Positions 9,214-17,620 of a stretch of DNA of 59,039 bases are shown one piece after another; the first letter of the stretch is position 1, and the number at the start of each line of letters is the position of its first letter. The notes under the pieces were generated by a model, which saw nothing but the letters and a program-made list of their open reading frames with translations, was not told the origin of the DNA and made no database searches. The position numbers were made by a program, and so were the translations under genes. The DNA comes from Streptomyces roseus (lineage in GTDB: Bacteria > Actinomycetota > Actinomycetes > Streptomycetales > Streptomycetaceae): contig NZ_LFML01000108.1 in NCBI RefSeq assembly GCF_001044425.1, positions 13,607 to 72,645 of the forward strand. The letters run 5' to 3'.

Positions 9214-9236
9214 CCCTTACGCCAACACCATTGACC
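9214..9236 (-). promoter_or_regulatory. Putative TetR operator, copy 2 (divergent tetR/dehydrogenase promoter)
   Basis: Read on the minus strand this is the same site as 8418-8440, with one G for A change (TTGGCGTAAGG instead of TTGGCATAAGG). It lies 26 bases upstream of the tetR start and about 77 bases upstream of the divergent dehydrogenase start, so one bound repressor could control both promoters. Confidence 0.75.
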
Positions 9237-9312
9237 TTATCTCGCGGCCCCGGCTTTCATCCCTCCCATGGGGCGCGGACCTCCGCGGACCTCACCGAGA
9301 GAGGGTTTCGTC

Positions 9313-10539
9313 ATGCGTGTTCTGCTTGTGGGCGCCGGTGGCGTCGGTACCGCGATCACCCGGATCGCGGCCCGCCGGGACTTCTTCGACCGCTTCGTGG
9401 TCGCCGACTACGACCTGGACCGCGCCGAGGCGGCCGTGGCCGCGCTCGGCGAGGACGGCGGCCGGTTCCACGCGCGCCGCATCGACGCCTCCGACCAGGC
9501 GGCGGTGGCGGCGCTGCTGACCGAGGAGCGGTGCGACGTGCTGTTGAACGCCACGGATCCGCGGTTCGTGATGCCCTTGTTCGAAGCCGCGCTGGCGGCT
9601 GACAGTCACTACATGGACATGGCGATGTCCCTGTCCCGGCCGCACCCCGACCGGCCCTACGCGCAGTGCGGGGTCAAGCTCGGCGACGAACAGTTCGAGC
9701 GGGCCGGCGCCTGGGAGAAGTCGGGGCGGCTGGCTCTGGTCGGCATGGGTGTCGAGCCCGGCCTGTCGGACGTCTTCGCCCGGTACGCGGCAGACGAACT
9801 CTTCGACACGATCGAGGAGATCGGCATCCGCGACGGGGCGAACCTGACGGTCGAGGGTCACGAGTTCGCGCCGTCCTTCAACATCTGGACGACGATCGAG
9901 GAGTGCCTGAACCCGCCGGTGATCTACGAGCGCGAGCGCGGATGGTTCACCACCGAGCCGTTCAGCGAGCCGGAGGTCTTCGACTTCCCGGAGGGCATCG
10001 GGCCGGTCGAGTGCGTCAACGTCGAGCACGAGGAGGTGCTGCTGGTCCCGCGCCGGGTGGATGCCCGCCGGGTCACCTTCAAGTACGGCCTGGGCGAGGA
10101 CTTCATCGGCAAGCTGAAGACCCTGCACGCGCTGGGCCTGGACTCGACCGAACCGGTCACGGTGCGCGGCGCGGACGGCAGCCCGGTACGGGTCTCTCCG
10201 CGCGACGTGGTCGCGGCGTGCCTGCCCGACCCGGCCGGCCTGGGCGAGCTGATGTCGGGCAAGACCTGCGCGGGGACGTGGGTGAAGGGCACCCGGAACG
10301 GCCGCCCGCGCGAGGTGTACCTGTACCACGTGGTGGACAACCAGTGGTCGATGCGCGAGTACGGGTCGCAGGCCGTGGTGTGGCAGACCGCGGTCAACCC
10401 GGTCGTGGCGCTCGAGCTCATGGCCGGCGGGGTCTGGGCGGAGTCGGGCGTACTCGGCCCGGAGGCCCTTCCGCCGCGCCCGTTCCTGGACCTGCTGACC
10501 GCGTACGGCTCCCCTTGGGGCATCCGCGAACAGGGCTGA
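9313..10539 (+). CDS. Saccharopine dehydrogenase-like NAD(P) oxidoreductase
   Basis: This 408-residue protein opens with a Rossmann fold, MRVLLVGAGGVGTAI, followed by the acidic residue pair of VVADYDLDRA that usually selects NAD(H). DVLLNATDPRFVMPLFEAAL and the DSHYMDMAMS stretch are typical of the saccharopine dehydrogenase/LYS9 family. Relatives make or break saccharopine-type linkages in lysine catabolism or carboxynorspermidine in polyamine synthesis. The start is supported by GAGAGAGGG seven bases upstream. It is divergent from tetR across a shared operator and ends at a strong hairpin. With the permease across the regulator this looks like an amino-acid or polyamine uptake and conversion module; the exact substrate is unknown. 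Confidence 0.87.
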   Translation: MRVLLVGAGGVGTAITRIAARRDFFDRFVVADYDLDRAEAAVAALGEDGGRFHARRIDASDQAAVAALLTEERCDVLLNATDPRFVMPLFEAALAADSHYMDMAMSLSRPHPDRPYAQCGVKLGDEQFERAGAWEKSGRLALVGMGVEPGLSDVFARYAADELFDTIEEIGIRDGANLTVEGHEFAPSFNIWTTIEECLNPPVIYERERGWFTTEPFSEPEVFDFPEGIGPVECVNVEHEEVLLVPRRVDARRVTFKYGLGEDFIGKLKTLHALGLDSTEPVTVRGADGSPVRVSPRDVVAACLPDPAGLGELMSGKTCAGTWVKGTRNGRPREVYLYHVVDNQWSMREYGSQAVVWQTAVNPVVALELMAGGVWAESGVLGPEALPPRPFLDLLTAYGSPWGIREQG

Positions 10540-10552
10540 TCGCAGCCGTCCG

Positions 10553-10603
10553 CCGCTGTCGCGGGCCGTTTCGGACTCCGGCCGCCCCGGCCCGCGACAG
10601 CGG
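10553..10603 (+). terminator. Perfect 15-bp stem terminator
   Basis: Arms of 15 bases (10553-10567 and 10589-10603) pair perfectly around a 21-base loop, starting 13 bases after the stop of the saccharopine-dehydrogenase-like gene. Confidence 0.75.
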
Positions 10604-10632
10604 CCCTCGCCCCTTGCCCGGACGGGCGCGAC

Positions 10633-10836
10633 ATGACCGATCTCAAGATCATCGGCATCGACGGCGGTGTGTCGGCCGTACGTTCATCTGGTTCGCGCTC
10701 CCACCGCCCTCAGGCGAGCGACCGCATGTCCCACCGTGGTCGAGCCCGCGCGCGTCGTACCCCTCGACGTGCGCGGAAATCGGTGCGGCGGCGGAAGCAC
10801 ACCCGTCCGCTCACACAACCGGGGCCTTCCGAATGA
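10633..10836 (+). other. Doubtful short reading frame, possible gene remnant
   Basis: A 67-codon frame begins MTDLKIIGIDGG, which looks like a real protein N-terminus (a beta strand followed by a glycine turn), but it changes after about 13 codons into an Arg/Ser/Pro-rich sequence typical of random GC-rich DNA. There is no convincing ribosome-binding site. It may be the 5' remnant of a lost gene, or chance. The rest of the 293-base interval 10540-10832 holds only the hairpin terminator and, presumably, the promoter of the following carrier gene. Confidence 0.2.
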
Positions 10837-12254
10837 ACACCTCACCGCACGGAAAGAACACCTCACCGCACAGACAGATCAGCCGGCAGCACCGCACGAC
10901 GCTGCGCCGGCTCATCGCCATCACCACCGTCACGCTGGTCTTCGACGGCTACGACCTGGTCGTCTACGGGACCGTGGTCCCACAGTTCCTGCGCGACCCG
11001 AGTCAGATCGGCCACCTCTCCGTCGCCCAGGCCGGCGCGCTCGGCTCCTATGCGCTCATGGGCGTCATGGTCGGCGCGCTGAGCGCCGGAGCGGTCGGCG
11101 ACCACGTAGGACGCCGTCGCGTCATGATCGCGGGGATCATCTGGTTCTCCGTCGCCATGGGGCTGAGCGCCTTCGCCACGAGCATCCCCGAGTTCGGCGT
11201 CCTGCGCTTCCTCACCGGTATCGGGGTGGGCGCCCTGGTGGCCACCGCCGCCGCGATGGTCGCGGAGTTCGCGCCGCCCCACCGCCGCAACGTCTACAAC
11301 GCGATCGTCTACAGCGGCGTCCCCGTCGGCGGTGTCCTCGCCGCGGTCTTGGCACTCATCACCTCCGGCGGGGACAGCTGGCGCACCCTGTTCCTCTTCG
11401 GTGCGGCTCCCCTCGTGGTCCTGCTGCCGGTCACACTGCTGTGCCTGCCCGAGTCTCCCAAGTGGCTCCAGGCGCGCGGGCACACCGAGCGGGCCCACCT
11501 GCTCTCCGAGCGCACCGGAGTCGCGCTGAACGGGCCGGTCCGGGCGGCCGACGACGAGAAGGTCGGCTTCGCGGCGCTGGCGAGCCGCCGGTACGCTCTG
11601 CCCACGGTTCTGCTCGGCCTGATGAGCTGCTCCGGTCTCCTGCTCACTTACGCCCTGAACACGTGGCTGCCCGAGATCATGGGGCAGAGCGGCTTCGACA
11701 AATCGTACTCACTGGTCTTCCTGCTCGCCCTGAACGGCGGGGCGGTCATCGGTGGGCTTCTCGCCTCCCGGGCCGCCGACCGGAGGGGCCCGCAGCGGGT
11801 GATCACCTCCACCTTCGTGCTGGCCGCCGTCTCCCTGGTGCTGCTCACCCTGGGGCTGCCCCTCGGGGCTCTGCTGGCGCTGGTCGCGGTGGCCGGAATC
11901 GGCACGATCGGCACCCAGGTCCTGGTGTACGGCTTCGTCGCGAACTACTACGACACCCGGGCCCGCGCCGCCGGAGTCGCCTGGTGTGCCGGGTTCGGCC
12001 GGCTCGGTGGCATCGGCGGGCCCCTGGTCGGCGGCGCCCTGATGAGCGCCGGCATCTCGCCCCACCACGCGTTCTACGCCTTCGCCGGCGTCGCCGTCCT
12101 CGGTGCGCTGGTGACCCTCTTCGTTCCGCGCCGGAGCACCGGGGAGGAGGCCGCGGCCGAGTACGTGACCGAGCCGGGTGTGCCCGAGTCCGCACCCGGC
12201 TCGATGCCCGACTCCGTGTCCGTTCCCACGTCCGCGTCGATTCCCGTGGGGTGA
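10833..12254 (+). CDS. MFS transporter, aromatic acid:H+ symporter (AAHS) type
   Basis: This 473-residue major facilitator has about 12 membrane segments. The first helix contains FDGYDLVVYGTVVP, the DGxD signature of the aromatic acid:H+ symporter group (BenK/PcaK-like), and the helix 2-3 loop GDHVGRRRVM is the MFS motif A. It probably imports an aromatic carboxylate with protons. The ~45-residue C-terminal tail is Pro/Ser/Val-rich. The N-tail carries a 7-residue duplication (NTSPHGK NTSPHRQ) encoded by a 16-bp direct repeat. The ribosome-binding site is weak, so the start could lie elsewhere nearby. No aromatic-ring catabolic genes are adjacent; the next gene is a convergent aldo/keto reductase only 24 bases away. 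Confidence 0.87.
   Translation: MNTSPHGKNTSPHRQISRQHRTTLRRLIAITTVTLVFDGYDLVVYGTVVPQFLRDPSQIGHLSVAQAGALGSYALMGVMVGALSAGAVGDHVGRRRVMIAGIIWFSVAMGLSAFATSIPEFGVLRFLTGIGVGALVATAAAMVAEFAPPHRRNVYNAIVYSGVPVGGVLAAVLALITSGGDSWRTLFLFGAAPLVVLLPVTLLCLPESPKWLQARGHTERAHLLSERTGVALNGPVRAADDEKVGFAALASRRYALPTVLLGLMSCSGLLLTYALNTWLPEIMGQSGFDKSYSLVFLLALNGGAVIGGLLASRAADRRGPQRVITSTFVLAAVSLVLLTLGLPLGALLALVAVAGIGTIGTQVLVYGFVANYYDTRARAAGVAWCAGFGRLGGIGGPLVGGALMSAGISPHHAFYAFAGVAVLGALVTLFVPRRSTGEEAAAEYVTEPGVPESAPGSMPDSVSVPTSASIPVG
10835..10871 (+). repeat. 16-bp direct repeat in the carrier N-terminus
   Basis: GAACACCTCACCGCAC occurs at 10835-10850 and again at 10856-10871, a 21-base period. It is in frame and duplicates seven residues at the very start of the MFS protein. 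Confidence 0.85.
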
Positions 12255-12278
12255 CGCCCCTCGGCGGCTCAGGTGACG

Positions 12279-13343
12279 TCAGGTGCACCCGCCCGCCGCG
12301 CGGTCCTGCGGTGCCCGGCGGCGCTGCGCGGGGTCGGTCAGAGCCGGCGGGCGCCACACGCCGTCGGGCTGGTAGAGGTTCGTCCCCGGCGGCACGATCT
12401 CGTCGATCCGGTCGAGCGCCGCGTCATCAAGGACCAGTCCGGCGCCCTTGACCAGCGAGTTCAGTTGGTCCATGGTCCGCGGACCGATGATCACCGAAGT
12501 GACCGCGGGATGGGCGACGGGGAAGGCGACCGCAAGCTCGGGCAAGGTGCAGCCGATCCCGTCGGCGAGCTCGACGAGCGCTTCCACGGCCTCCAGTTTC
12601 GCGATGTTGCCGGCAATCGCCGGGTCGAAGCGCGCGGGTGTCAGCGCCGCCCTCCCCGTGCTCAGGTCGACGGGCCCGCCCAGCCGGTACCTGCCGCTCA
12701 GGAAGCCGGAGGCCAGCGGGCTCCAGGTCAGTACGCCCATGCCGTGGCGCCGGGCGACCGGCAGCACGGCGGCCTCCACCCCGCGCGCGAGGATCGAGTA
12801 CGGGGGCTGCTCCGTACGGAACCGCGGCAGGGCCCGCCGCTCGGCGACGTGGTGCGCCTCTGCGATCTCCTCGGCGGGGAAGGTGGAGCAGCCGAAGGCG
12901 CGGATCTTGCCCGCCCGCACCAGGTCGCCGAGGACCGAGAGGGTCTCCTCGACGTCCGTCGTGTGGTCGGGCCGGTGCACCTGGTAGAGGTCGATCCAGT
13001 CGGTGTCCAACCGCCGCAGGCTGTCCTCGGCGGCCTGCGTGATCCACCGCCGCGAGTTTCCGCTGCGGTTGCGCCCCTCTCCCATCCGGAAGTGGACCTT
13101 GGTGGCGAGTACGACGTCATCGCGCCGCCCCCTGAGCGCCTTGCCCACGATCTCTTCGGACTCTCCGGCGGAGTACATGTCTGCCGTGTCGACGAAGTTG
13201 ATGCCCTGATCGAGTGCGGCGTGGATGATGCGCACGCAGTCCTCGTGATCCCCGTTCCCCACCGCTCCGAACATCATCGTGCCGAGGCAGTGCGCGCTCA
13301 CCTCTATGCCGGTCCCACCCAGGGTGCGGTATCTCATGGTCAT
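12279..13343 (-). CDS. Aldo/keto reductase
   Basis: This 354-residue NADPH-dependent (beta/alpha)8-barrel reductase has the catalytic tetrad visible as D52, Y57 (VDTADMYS), K82 (LATKVHF) and H123 (YQVHRPD). The late segment VIIGPRTMDQL near residue 290 forms the NADP-phosphate site seen in AKR families of this length. It reduces aldehydes or ketones; the substrate is unknown. The ATG giving MTMRYRTLGG has GGAG about 11 bases upstream; a second ATG two codons later is possible. It faces the carrier gene 3' to 3' with a 24-base gap and is divergent from a small unknown gene. Confidence 0.92.
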   Translation of the reverse strand: MTMRYRTLGGTGIEVSAHCLGTMMFGAVGNGDHEDCVRIIHAALDQGINFVDTADMYSAGESEEIVGKALRGRRDDVVLATKVHFRMGEGRNRSGNSRRWITQAAEDSLRRLDTDWIDLYQVHRPDHTTDVEETLSVLGDLVRAGKIRAFGCSTFPAEEIAEAHHVAERRALPRFRTEQPPYSILARGVEAAVLPVARRHGMGVLTWSPLASGFLSGRYRLGGPVDLSTGRAALTPARFDPAIAGNIAKLEAVEALVELADGIGCTLPELAVAFPVAHPAVTSVIIGPRTMDQLNSLVKGAGLVLDDAALDRIDEIVPPGTNLYQPDGVWRPPALTDPAQRRRAPQDRAAGGCT

Positions 13344-13526
13344 GGGGCGGAACTCCAGGAGTTGGAGTGCGCTCCAGCGCAAGCACTCGGCAGACAGCCC
13401 CGGTTGGACCAGCTCCTCTGCCCACCGAACCGCGCGGCGGCACCGGCTTCGCATTCCGGCCGACAGCGGGTGCGGGTCTTCGCAATACGGCTTTCGCGGG
13501 CACCGGGACGGGTCGAAAGTGGAAGC

Positions 13527-13907
13527 ATGTCCTCCCCCACGATCGCCGGGCTCACCCAGGACGGGTCCGGCGACGACTGCGCACGTGTGCGGCGTCTGCT
13601 CGCCCGTGCCGGTTTCGAGACGGTGCCGCAGGACGGGCACGGCCTGCGCGTCTGGGCGGCGCCGGAGGGCGTCTTGATCGGATGGGCCGCTCAGGAGGTA
13701 CTGCGGCCGACCATCCAGGTCCACGGTCACGAGGAGGACCTCTCCCGGTTCACCGCCCTGCCGGGCCTGCACACCGCTCTGCGGACGGCTCTGGCGGTGA
13801 CCCTGCGGGACGGCGGCCTCGATGTGGCGGTCCGGGGTGATCACCTCCTCGCGCTGCGGCCCCGGGAGGCCACGGGCTCCGGTCCTGCCCCGGACCCGGC
13901 CGTTTAG
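13527..13907 (+). CDS. Small conserved-looking protein of unknown function
   Basis: This is a 126-residue protein starting MSSPTIAGLTQDG. I do not recognise a family. It has regular alternation of charged and hydrophobic stretches (RRLLARAGFETVPQ, ALRTALAVTLRDGG) like a compact alpha/beta fold, no signal peptide, and a disordered Pro/Ala tail in the last 12 residues. Codon use is typical of its neighbours, which supports it being real. GGAAG just before the ATG is a weak ribosome-binding site. It is divergent from the aldo/keto reductase and convergent with the AraC gene, so nothing around it suggests a function. Confidence 0.6.
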   Translation: MSSPTIAGLTQDGSGDDCARVRRLLARAGFETVPQDGHGLRVWAAPEGVLIGWAAQEVLRPTIQVHGHEEDLSRFTALPGLHTALRTALAVTLRDGGLDVAVRGDHLLALRPREATGSGPAPDPAV

Positions 13908-13929
13908 CCGGCCGGCGCCCCGGCCCGGG

Positions 13930-14922
13930 CTACGTGGCCGGGCCGCTCTCCCCCAGGGTGTGGCTCGGCGCGTGCCCGTATGCCGCGCGGTAGGCGGCGG
14001 CGAAACGGCCGAGGTGGTGGAAGCCCCACCGATGGGCGATGGCCGCCACCCCGACCCCGTCCGCCGGGCCGGCCGCCAGCAGGTCGGCGTGCGCGAGGTC
14101 GAGCCGTACGCGGCGCAGGTAGGCGGTCGGCGTCGTACCGGCATGCCGGCGAAAGGCGTACTGGAGCGCTCTCGGGGTGACGCCCGCGGCCGCGGCCATC
14201 TCCGTCAGACCGATCTCGGCGTCGGGCGCGGATTCGATGAAGGCCACGGCTCGCCGGACGGTCTCCGACGTCGCGTCGCGGGTGTCGGCCAGTACGGGCG
14301 CGGGGTGCGCGGTGTTCGGGAAAGTGGTCAGCACATGGGCTGCGATCATGCGGGCGGCGGCGTCCAGCACCAGCGGTTCACCGGCCGCGGGCCCGGCCAG
14401 GACGTCCGACTCCAGATAGGCCACGGCCTTCTTCCACTGCTGCGCCAGCGCCGGGGAGACGGGGGTGAACCGGGTGAACCGCAGCGGCGGCGCGGGCCGG
14501 CCCGGCCGGCGGCCCGCGGCGTCCTCGACGAGTCGGCGGGGCAGGGACACCGCGTGCAGCTCGGCCCCCTCGACGCGGCCGGTGTACGGCTGGTCGGGCT
14601 GTGAGATCGCGAGGACGTCGCCCGGCCCCGCGGCGAGGGCGTCGTCGGCGCATTCCCGGTGCATCCGGCCGCTCACCACATGGGTGATGGCCACGGCGTC
14701 CAGCGGCTCGCTGGCGTACGCGTACTCGGCGGCCAGCGCGAGCGTGCTCAGCGTGACGGGGCCGGCGAGCGTACGGGAGTAGCTGAAGGTGCCGTTCGGC
14801 GCGGGGGACCTCATCCGCAGGCTCGTGCCGTACGCGTTCCTCATCCAGTCGCGGGCGGCTTCCAGGTCCGTGATCCGGAAGCTCGTCCGGCCGGGCGAAC
14901 CGGCCGGGGAATTCCGTCGCAT
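13930..14922 (-). CDS. AraC-family transcriptional regulator
   Basis: This 330-residue protein has a ~170-residue N-terminal cupin-like sensor (ITHVVSGRM, GPGDVLAISQP) resembling the AraC-binding-like domain, and a C-terminal double helix-turn-helix from about residue 220. There RRAVAFIESAPDAEIGLTE, GVTPRALQYAFRR and GFHHLGRFAAAYRAAYG correspond to the two recognition helices. The start has GGGGGAGGG at good distance. It is divergent from an SDR gene 219 bases away, the most likely target. The ligand is unknown. Confidence 0.9.
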   Translation of the reverse strand: MRRNSPAGSPGRTSFRITDLEAARDWMRNAYGTSLRMRSPAPNGTFSYSRTLAGPVTLSTLALAAEYAYASEPLDAVAITHVVSGRMHRECADDALAAGPGDVLAISQPDQPYTGRVEGAELHAVSLPRRLVEDAAGRRPGRPAPPLRFTRFTPVSPALAQQWKKAVAYLESDVLAGPAAGEPLVLDAAARMIAAHVLTTFPNTAHPAPVLADTRDATSETVRRAVAFIESAPDAEIGLTEMAAAAGVTPRALQYAFRRHAGTTPTAYLRRVRLDLAHADLLAAGPADGVGVAAIAHRWGFHHLGRFAAAYRAAYGHAPSHTLGESGPAT

Positions 14923-15141
14923 CGCAGCCCTCCCCCTTCCGCAGGCGGCCGGCTGGAGGCCCGGCCCGGCCTTCCAGAATAGGGTCGCTCCAGGCGGGCG
15001 GACCTACGCCCTTCGGGCAGAACCGCTGCGCATCCCCGCCCCGTACGACGCGCGGCGCTCACGCCCGTGTCAGGATGCAGGCCGCGACGCGCGCGCCCCG
15101 CATCGCGCGCAGGGACGCCTCCCGCCCCGACGAGGAGAGCC

Positions 15142-15885
15142 ATGAACCACACGACCAGCCGGATCCTGGTGACCGGTTCCGCCGACGGGCTGGGACGGGC
15201 GGCAGCCGAGTCCCTGCTGTCCGCGGGGCACGAGGTGGTGGTGCACGCCCGGAACCCGGAGCGGGCGGCCGCCCTCGCCCCGCTGCTGGAGCGCGGCGCG
15301 GGCCTGGTGGTGGGCGACTTCACCGACCGCGGCACCGTACGGCGCATCGCCGAGGAGCTGAACGACGCGAAGCCGCTCGACGCGGTCATCCACAACGCGG
15401 GGGTGTGGAGCGGCCCGGCGGTCATGCCGGTCAACGTCATCGCGCCGTACCTCCTCACGGCCCTGGTGCGCGGGCCCCGCCGCCTCGTGTACCTGAGCAG
15501 CGGCTCCCATTTCGACGGTCACCCCCACTCCTCGCTCGACGGCATCGACTGGCGGGGCGAGCAGGCGGGCTCGTACGCCGACAGCAAGCTGTTCGTCACG
15601 GCGCTCGCGGCCGCCGTCGCCCGCCTGCGCCCGGAGGTGGCGAGCAACGCCGTGGATCCGGGCTGGGTCCCGACGAGGATGGGAGGCCCGCACGCGCCGG
15701 ACGACCTCGAACTCGGCCACCGGACACAGGAATGGCTGGCGACGAGCGCCGATCCCGAGGCCCTGACGAGCGGCGGGTACTGGTACCACCGCCGGCGGCA
15801 GCCGCCCCACCGGGCGGTCCACGACCGGGCCTTCCAGGACCGCCTGCTGCGGGCGCTGGCCCAGGAGACGGGCGCCGCCGTCTGA
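15142..15885 (+). CDS. Short-chain dehydrogenase/reductase
   Basis: This 247-residue SDR has the nucleotide-binding motif TGSADGLG at residues 11-18, the NAG motif in VIHNAGVW, a catalytic serine in YLSSGSHF and the YxxxK pair in SYADSKLFV. WVPTRMGG after the active site is the usual substrate-loop start. GAGGAGAGCC before the ATG supports the start. The substrate is unknown. The AraC-type regulator is divergent from it and may control it. Confidence 0.9.
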   Translation: MNHTTSRILVTGSADGLGRAAAESLLSAGHEVVVHARNPERAAALAPLLERGAGLVVGDFTDRGTVRRIAEELNDAKPLDAVIHNAGVWSGPAVMPVNVIAPYLLTALVRGPRRLVYLSSGSHFDGHPHSSLDGIDWRGEQAGSYADSKLFVTALAAAVARLRPEVASNAVDPGWVPTRMGGPHAPDDLELGHRTQEWLATSADPEALTSGGYWYHRRRQPPHRAVHDRAFQDRLLRALAQETGAAV

Positions 15886-15985
15886 TCCGTACGTATCGGG
15901 CGGGGGGCGGACGGAGCCGGGGGCGGGAGGGACCGGGCGCATCCTCCGACCGGTTGGCCTGCGGACTTCGGGACAGAAGCACGAC

Positions 15986-17569
15986 GTGCTGAAGATATCT
16001 CTCGTGGCCCTGCTCGCCGTGGTCGCCATAGGTGCGTCGGTCGCCGCCGCCCTGACCACGCCGTGGCTCGCGGCCCTCGCCGTCCCCCTGGTCCTGCTCG
16101 TGCTGGTGGCCGTACACGACCTCGTACAGCGCCGGCACTCGATCCTGCGGAACTACCCGCTGCTGGGGCACCTCCGCTTCGCCTTGGAGGCCCTGCGGCC
16201 GGAGATCCAGCAGTACTTCGTCGAGCGGAACTTCGACGGCCGCCCCTTCGACCGGGACACCCGCAGCATCGTTTACGAGCGGGCCAAGGGGACCGACGCC
16301 GAGGAGCCGTTCGGCACCGAGCTCGACCTGTACCGGCCCGGCAGTGAGTACCTCGTGCCGTCGATGGCCCCGCGGCCGGTGCGCACGGATCCGCCCCGGG
16401 TGCGGATCGGCGGACCCGACTGCACCCGCCCGTACGACATGGCCCTGCTCAACGTGTCGGCGATGAGCTTCGGCTCGCTGTCGGCCAATGCCGTACTCGC
16501 CCTCAACGCGGGCGCGCACGCGGGCGGCTTCGCCCACGACACCGGCGAGGGCGGGCTGTCGGAGTACCACCTGCGCCCGGGCGGGGACCTCGTCTGGGAG
16601 ATCGGCACCGGCTACTTCGGCTGCCGGACCGACGACGGGGGCTTCGACGAACGGCAGTTCGCCCGGAAGGCCGCGTACGAGCAGGTCAAGTGCGTGTCGC
16701 TGAAGATCAGCCAGGGCGCCAAGCCGGGCATCGGCGGCGTCCTGCCGGGAGCCAAGGTCAACGCCGAAATCGCCGAGGTGCGCGGTGTCCCGCAGGGCAG
16801 GACGGTCGTGTCGCCTCCGTTCCACCGCGTCTACTCCACGCCGCGCGAGCTGGTGCGCTTCGTGGCCCGGCTGCGCGAGCTCGCCGACGGCAAACCGGTC
16901 GGTTTCAAGCTCTGCGTCGGCTCGCGGCGGGAGTTCCTCGCAGTGTGCAAGGCCATGCTGGAGGAGGGCACCACACCGGATTTCATCATCGTCGACGGCG
17001 CGGAGGGCGGAACGGGCGCCGCGCCGCTGGAATTCGCCGACTACGTCGGGCTGCCACTCGGCGAAGGGCTGATGACCGTCCACAACGCCCTCGTGGGCAC
17101 GGGCCTGCGCGAGCGCATCCGAATCGGCGCCAGCGGCAAGGTCGCCACCGGCAGTGACCTGGTCAAACGCCTCCTCCAGGGAGCCGACTACACCAATGCC
17201 GCCCGCGCCATGATGTTCGCGGTGGGCTGCATCCAGGCCCAGCGCTGCCACACCAACACCTGCCCCGTGGGGGTCGCCACCCAGGACGAGCGGCGCGCCC
17301 GAGCCCTGGACGTCGGCGAGAAGGCGGAACGCGTGCAACGCTTCCAGGAGGCCACCGTCAAGAGCGCCCTGCAGATCATGGCGGCGATGGGCGTCGACGA
17401 GCCGTCCGGGCTGAGCCCGCACCAGCTGGTACACCGGGTGGATCCGCATACCGTCCACTCCTACGCGGAACTCCACGAGTGGCTCACACCCGGACAACTG
17501 CTCGCATCGGCTCCCGAGAGCTGGGCATCCGACTGGCGGGCGGCCGACCCGGACCGCTTCACCCACTGA
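15986..17569 (+). CDS. Membrane-anchored FMN/3Fe-4S glutamate-synthase-like protein
   Basis: This 527-residue protein has two hydrophobic segments in the first ~45 residues and then a glutamate-synthase (GltB central) FMN barrel. The 3Fe-4S cluster motif of GltB is intact: C415-x5-C421-x4-C426 in GCIQAQRCHTNTCPVGVATQ. The FMN/substrate segments LNVSAMSFGSLSANA, SLKISQGAKPGIGG and DGAEGGTGAAP are also present. It lacks the glutamine amidotransferase domain, so it belongs to the stand-alone FMN-binding glutamate synthase family whose reaction is largely uncharacterised. The start is GTG. It is 51 bases upstream of, and probably cotranscribed with, a pyruvate oxidase, which suggests a shared electron-transfer role at the membrane (inference). 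Confidence 0.88.
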   Translation: MLKISLVALLAVVAIGASVAAALTTPWLAALAVPLVLLVLVAVHDLVQRRHSILRNYPLLGHLRFALEALRPEIQQYFVERNFDGRPFDRDTRSIVYERAKGTDAEEPFGTELDLYRPGSEYLVPSMAPRPVRTDPPRVRIGGPDCTRPYDMALLNVSAMSFGSLSANAVLALNAGAHAGGFAHDTGEGGLSEYHLRPGGDLVWEIGTGYFGCRTDDGGFDERQFARKAAYEQVKCVSLKISQGAKPGIGGVLPGAKVNAEIAEVRGVPQGRTVVSPPFHRVYSTPRELVRFVARLRELADGKPVGFKLCVGSRREFLAVCKAMLEEGTTPDFIIVDGAEGGTGAAPLEFADYVGLPLGEGLMTVHNALVGTGLRERIRIGASGKVATGSDLVKRLLQGADYTNAARAMMFAVGCIQAQRCHTNTCPVGVATQDERRARALDVGEKAERVQRFQEATVKSALQIMAAMGVDEPSGLSPHQLVHRVDPHTVHSYAELHEWLTPGQLLASAPESWASDWRAADPDRFTH

Positions 17570-17620
17570 CATCGCGCCGGCCCTCGCCGCGGGGGCCGCA
17601 CCGGACCGAAGGGCACTCCT

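Noticed and set aside
14463..14483. GTGAACC direct repeat
   Set aside because: It lies inside the AraC coding sequence with an in-frame 12-base period, not 11, so it is unlikely to be a PHO box.
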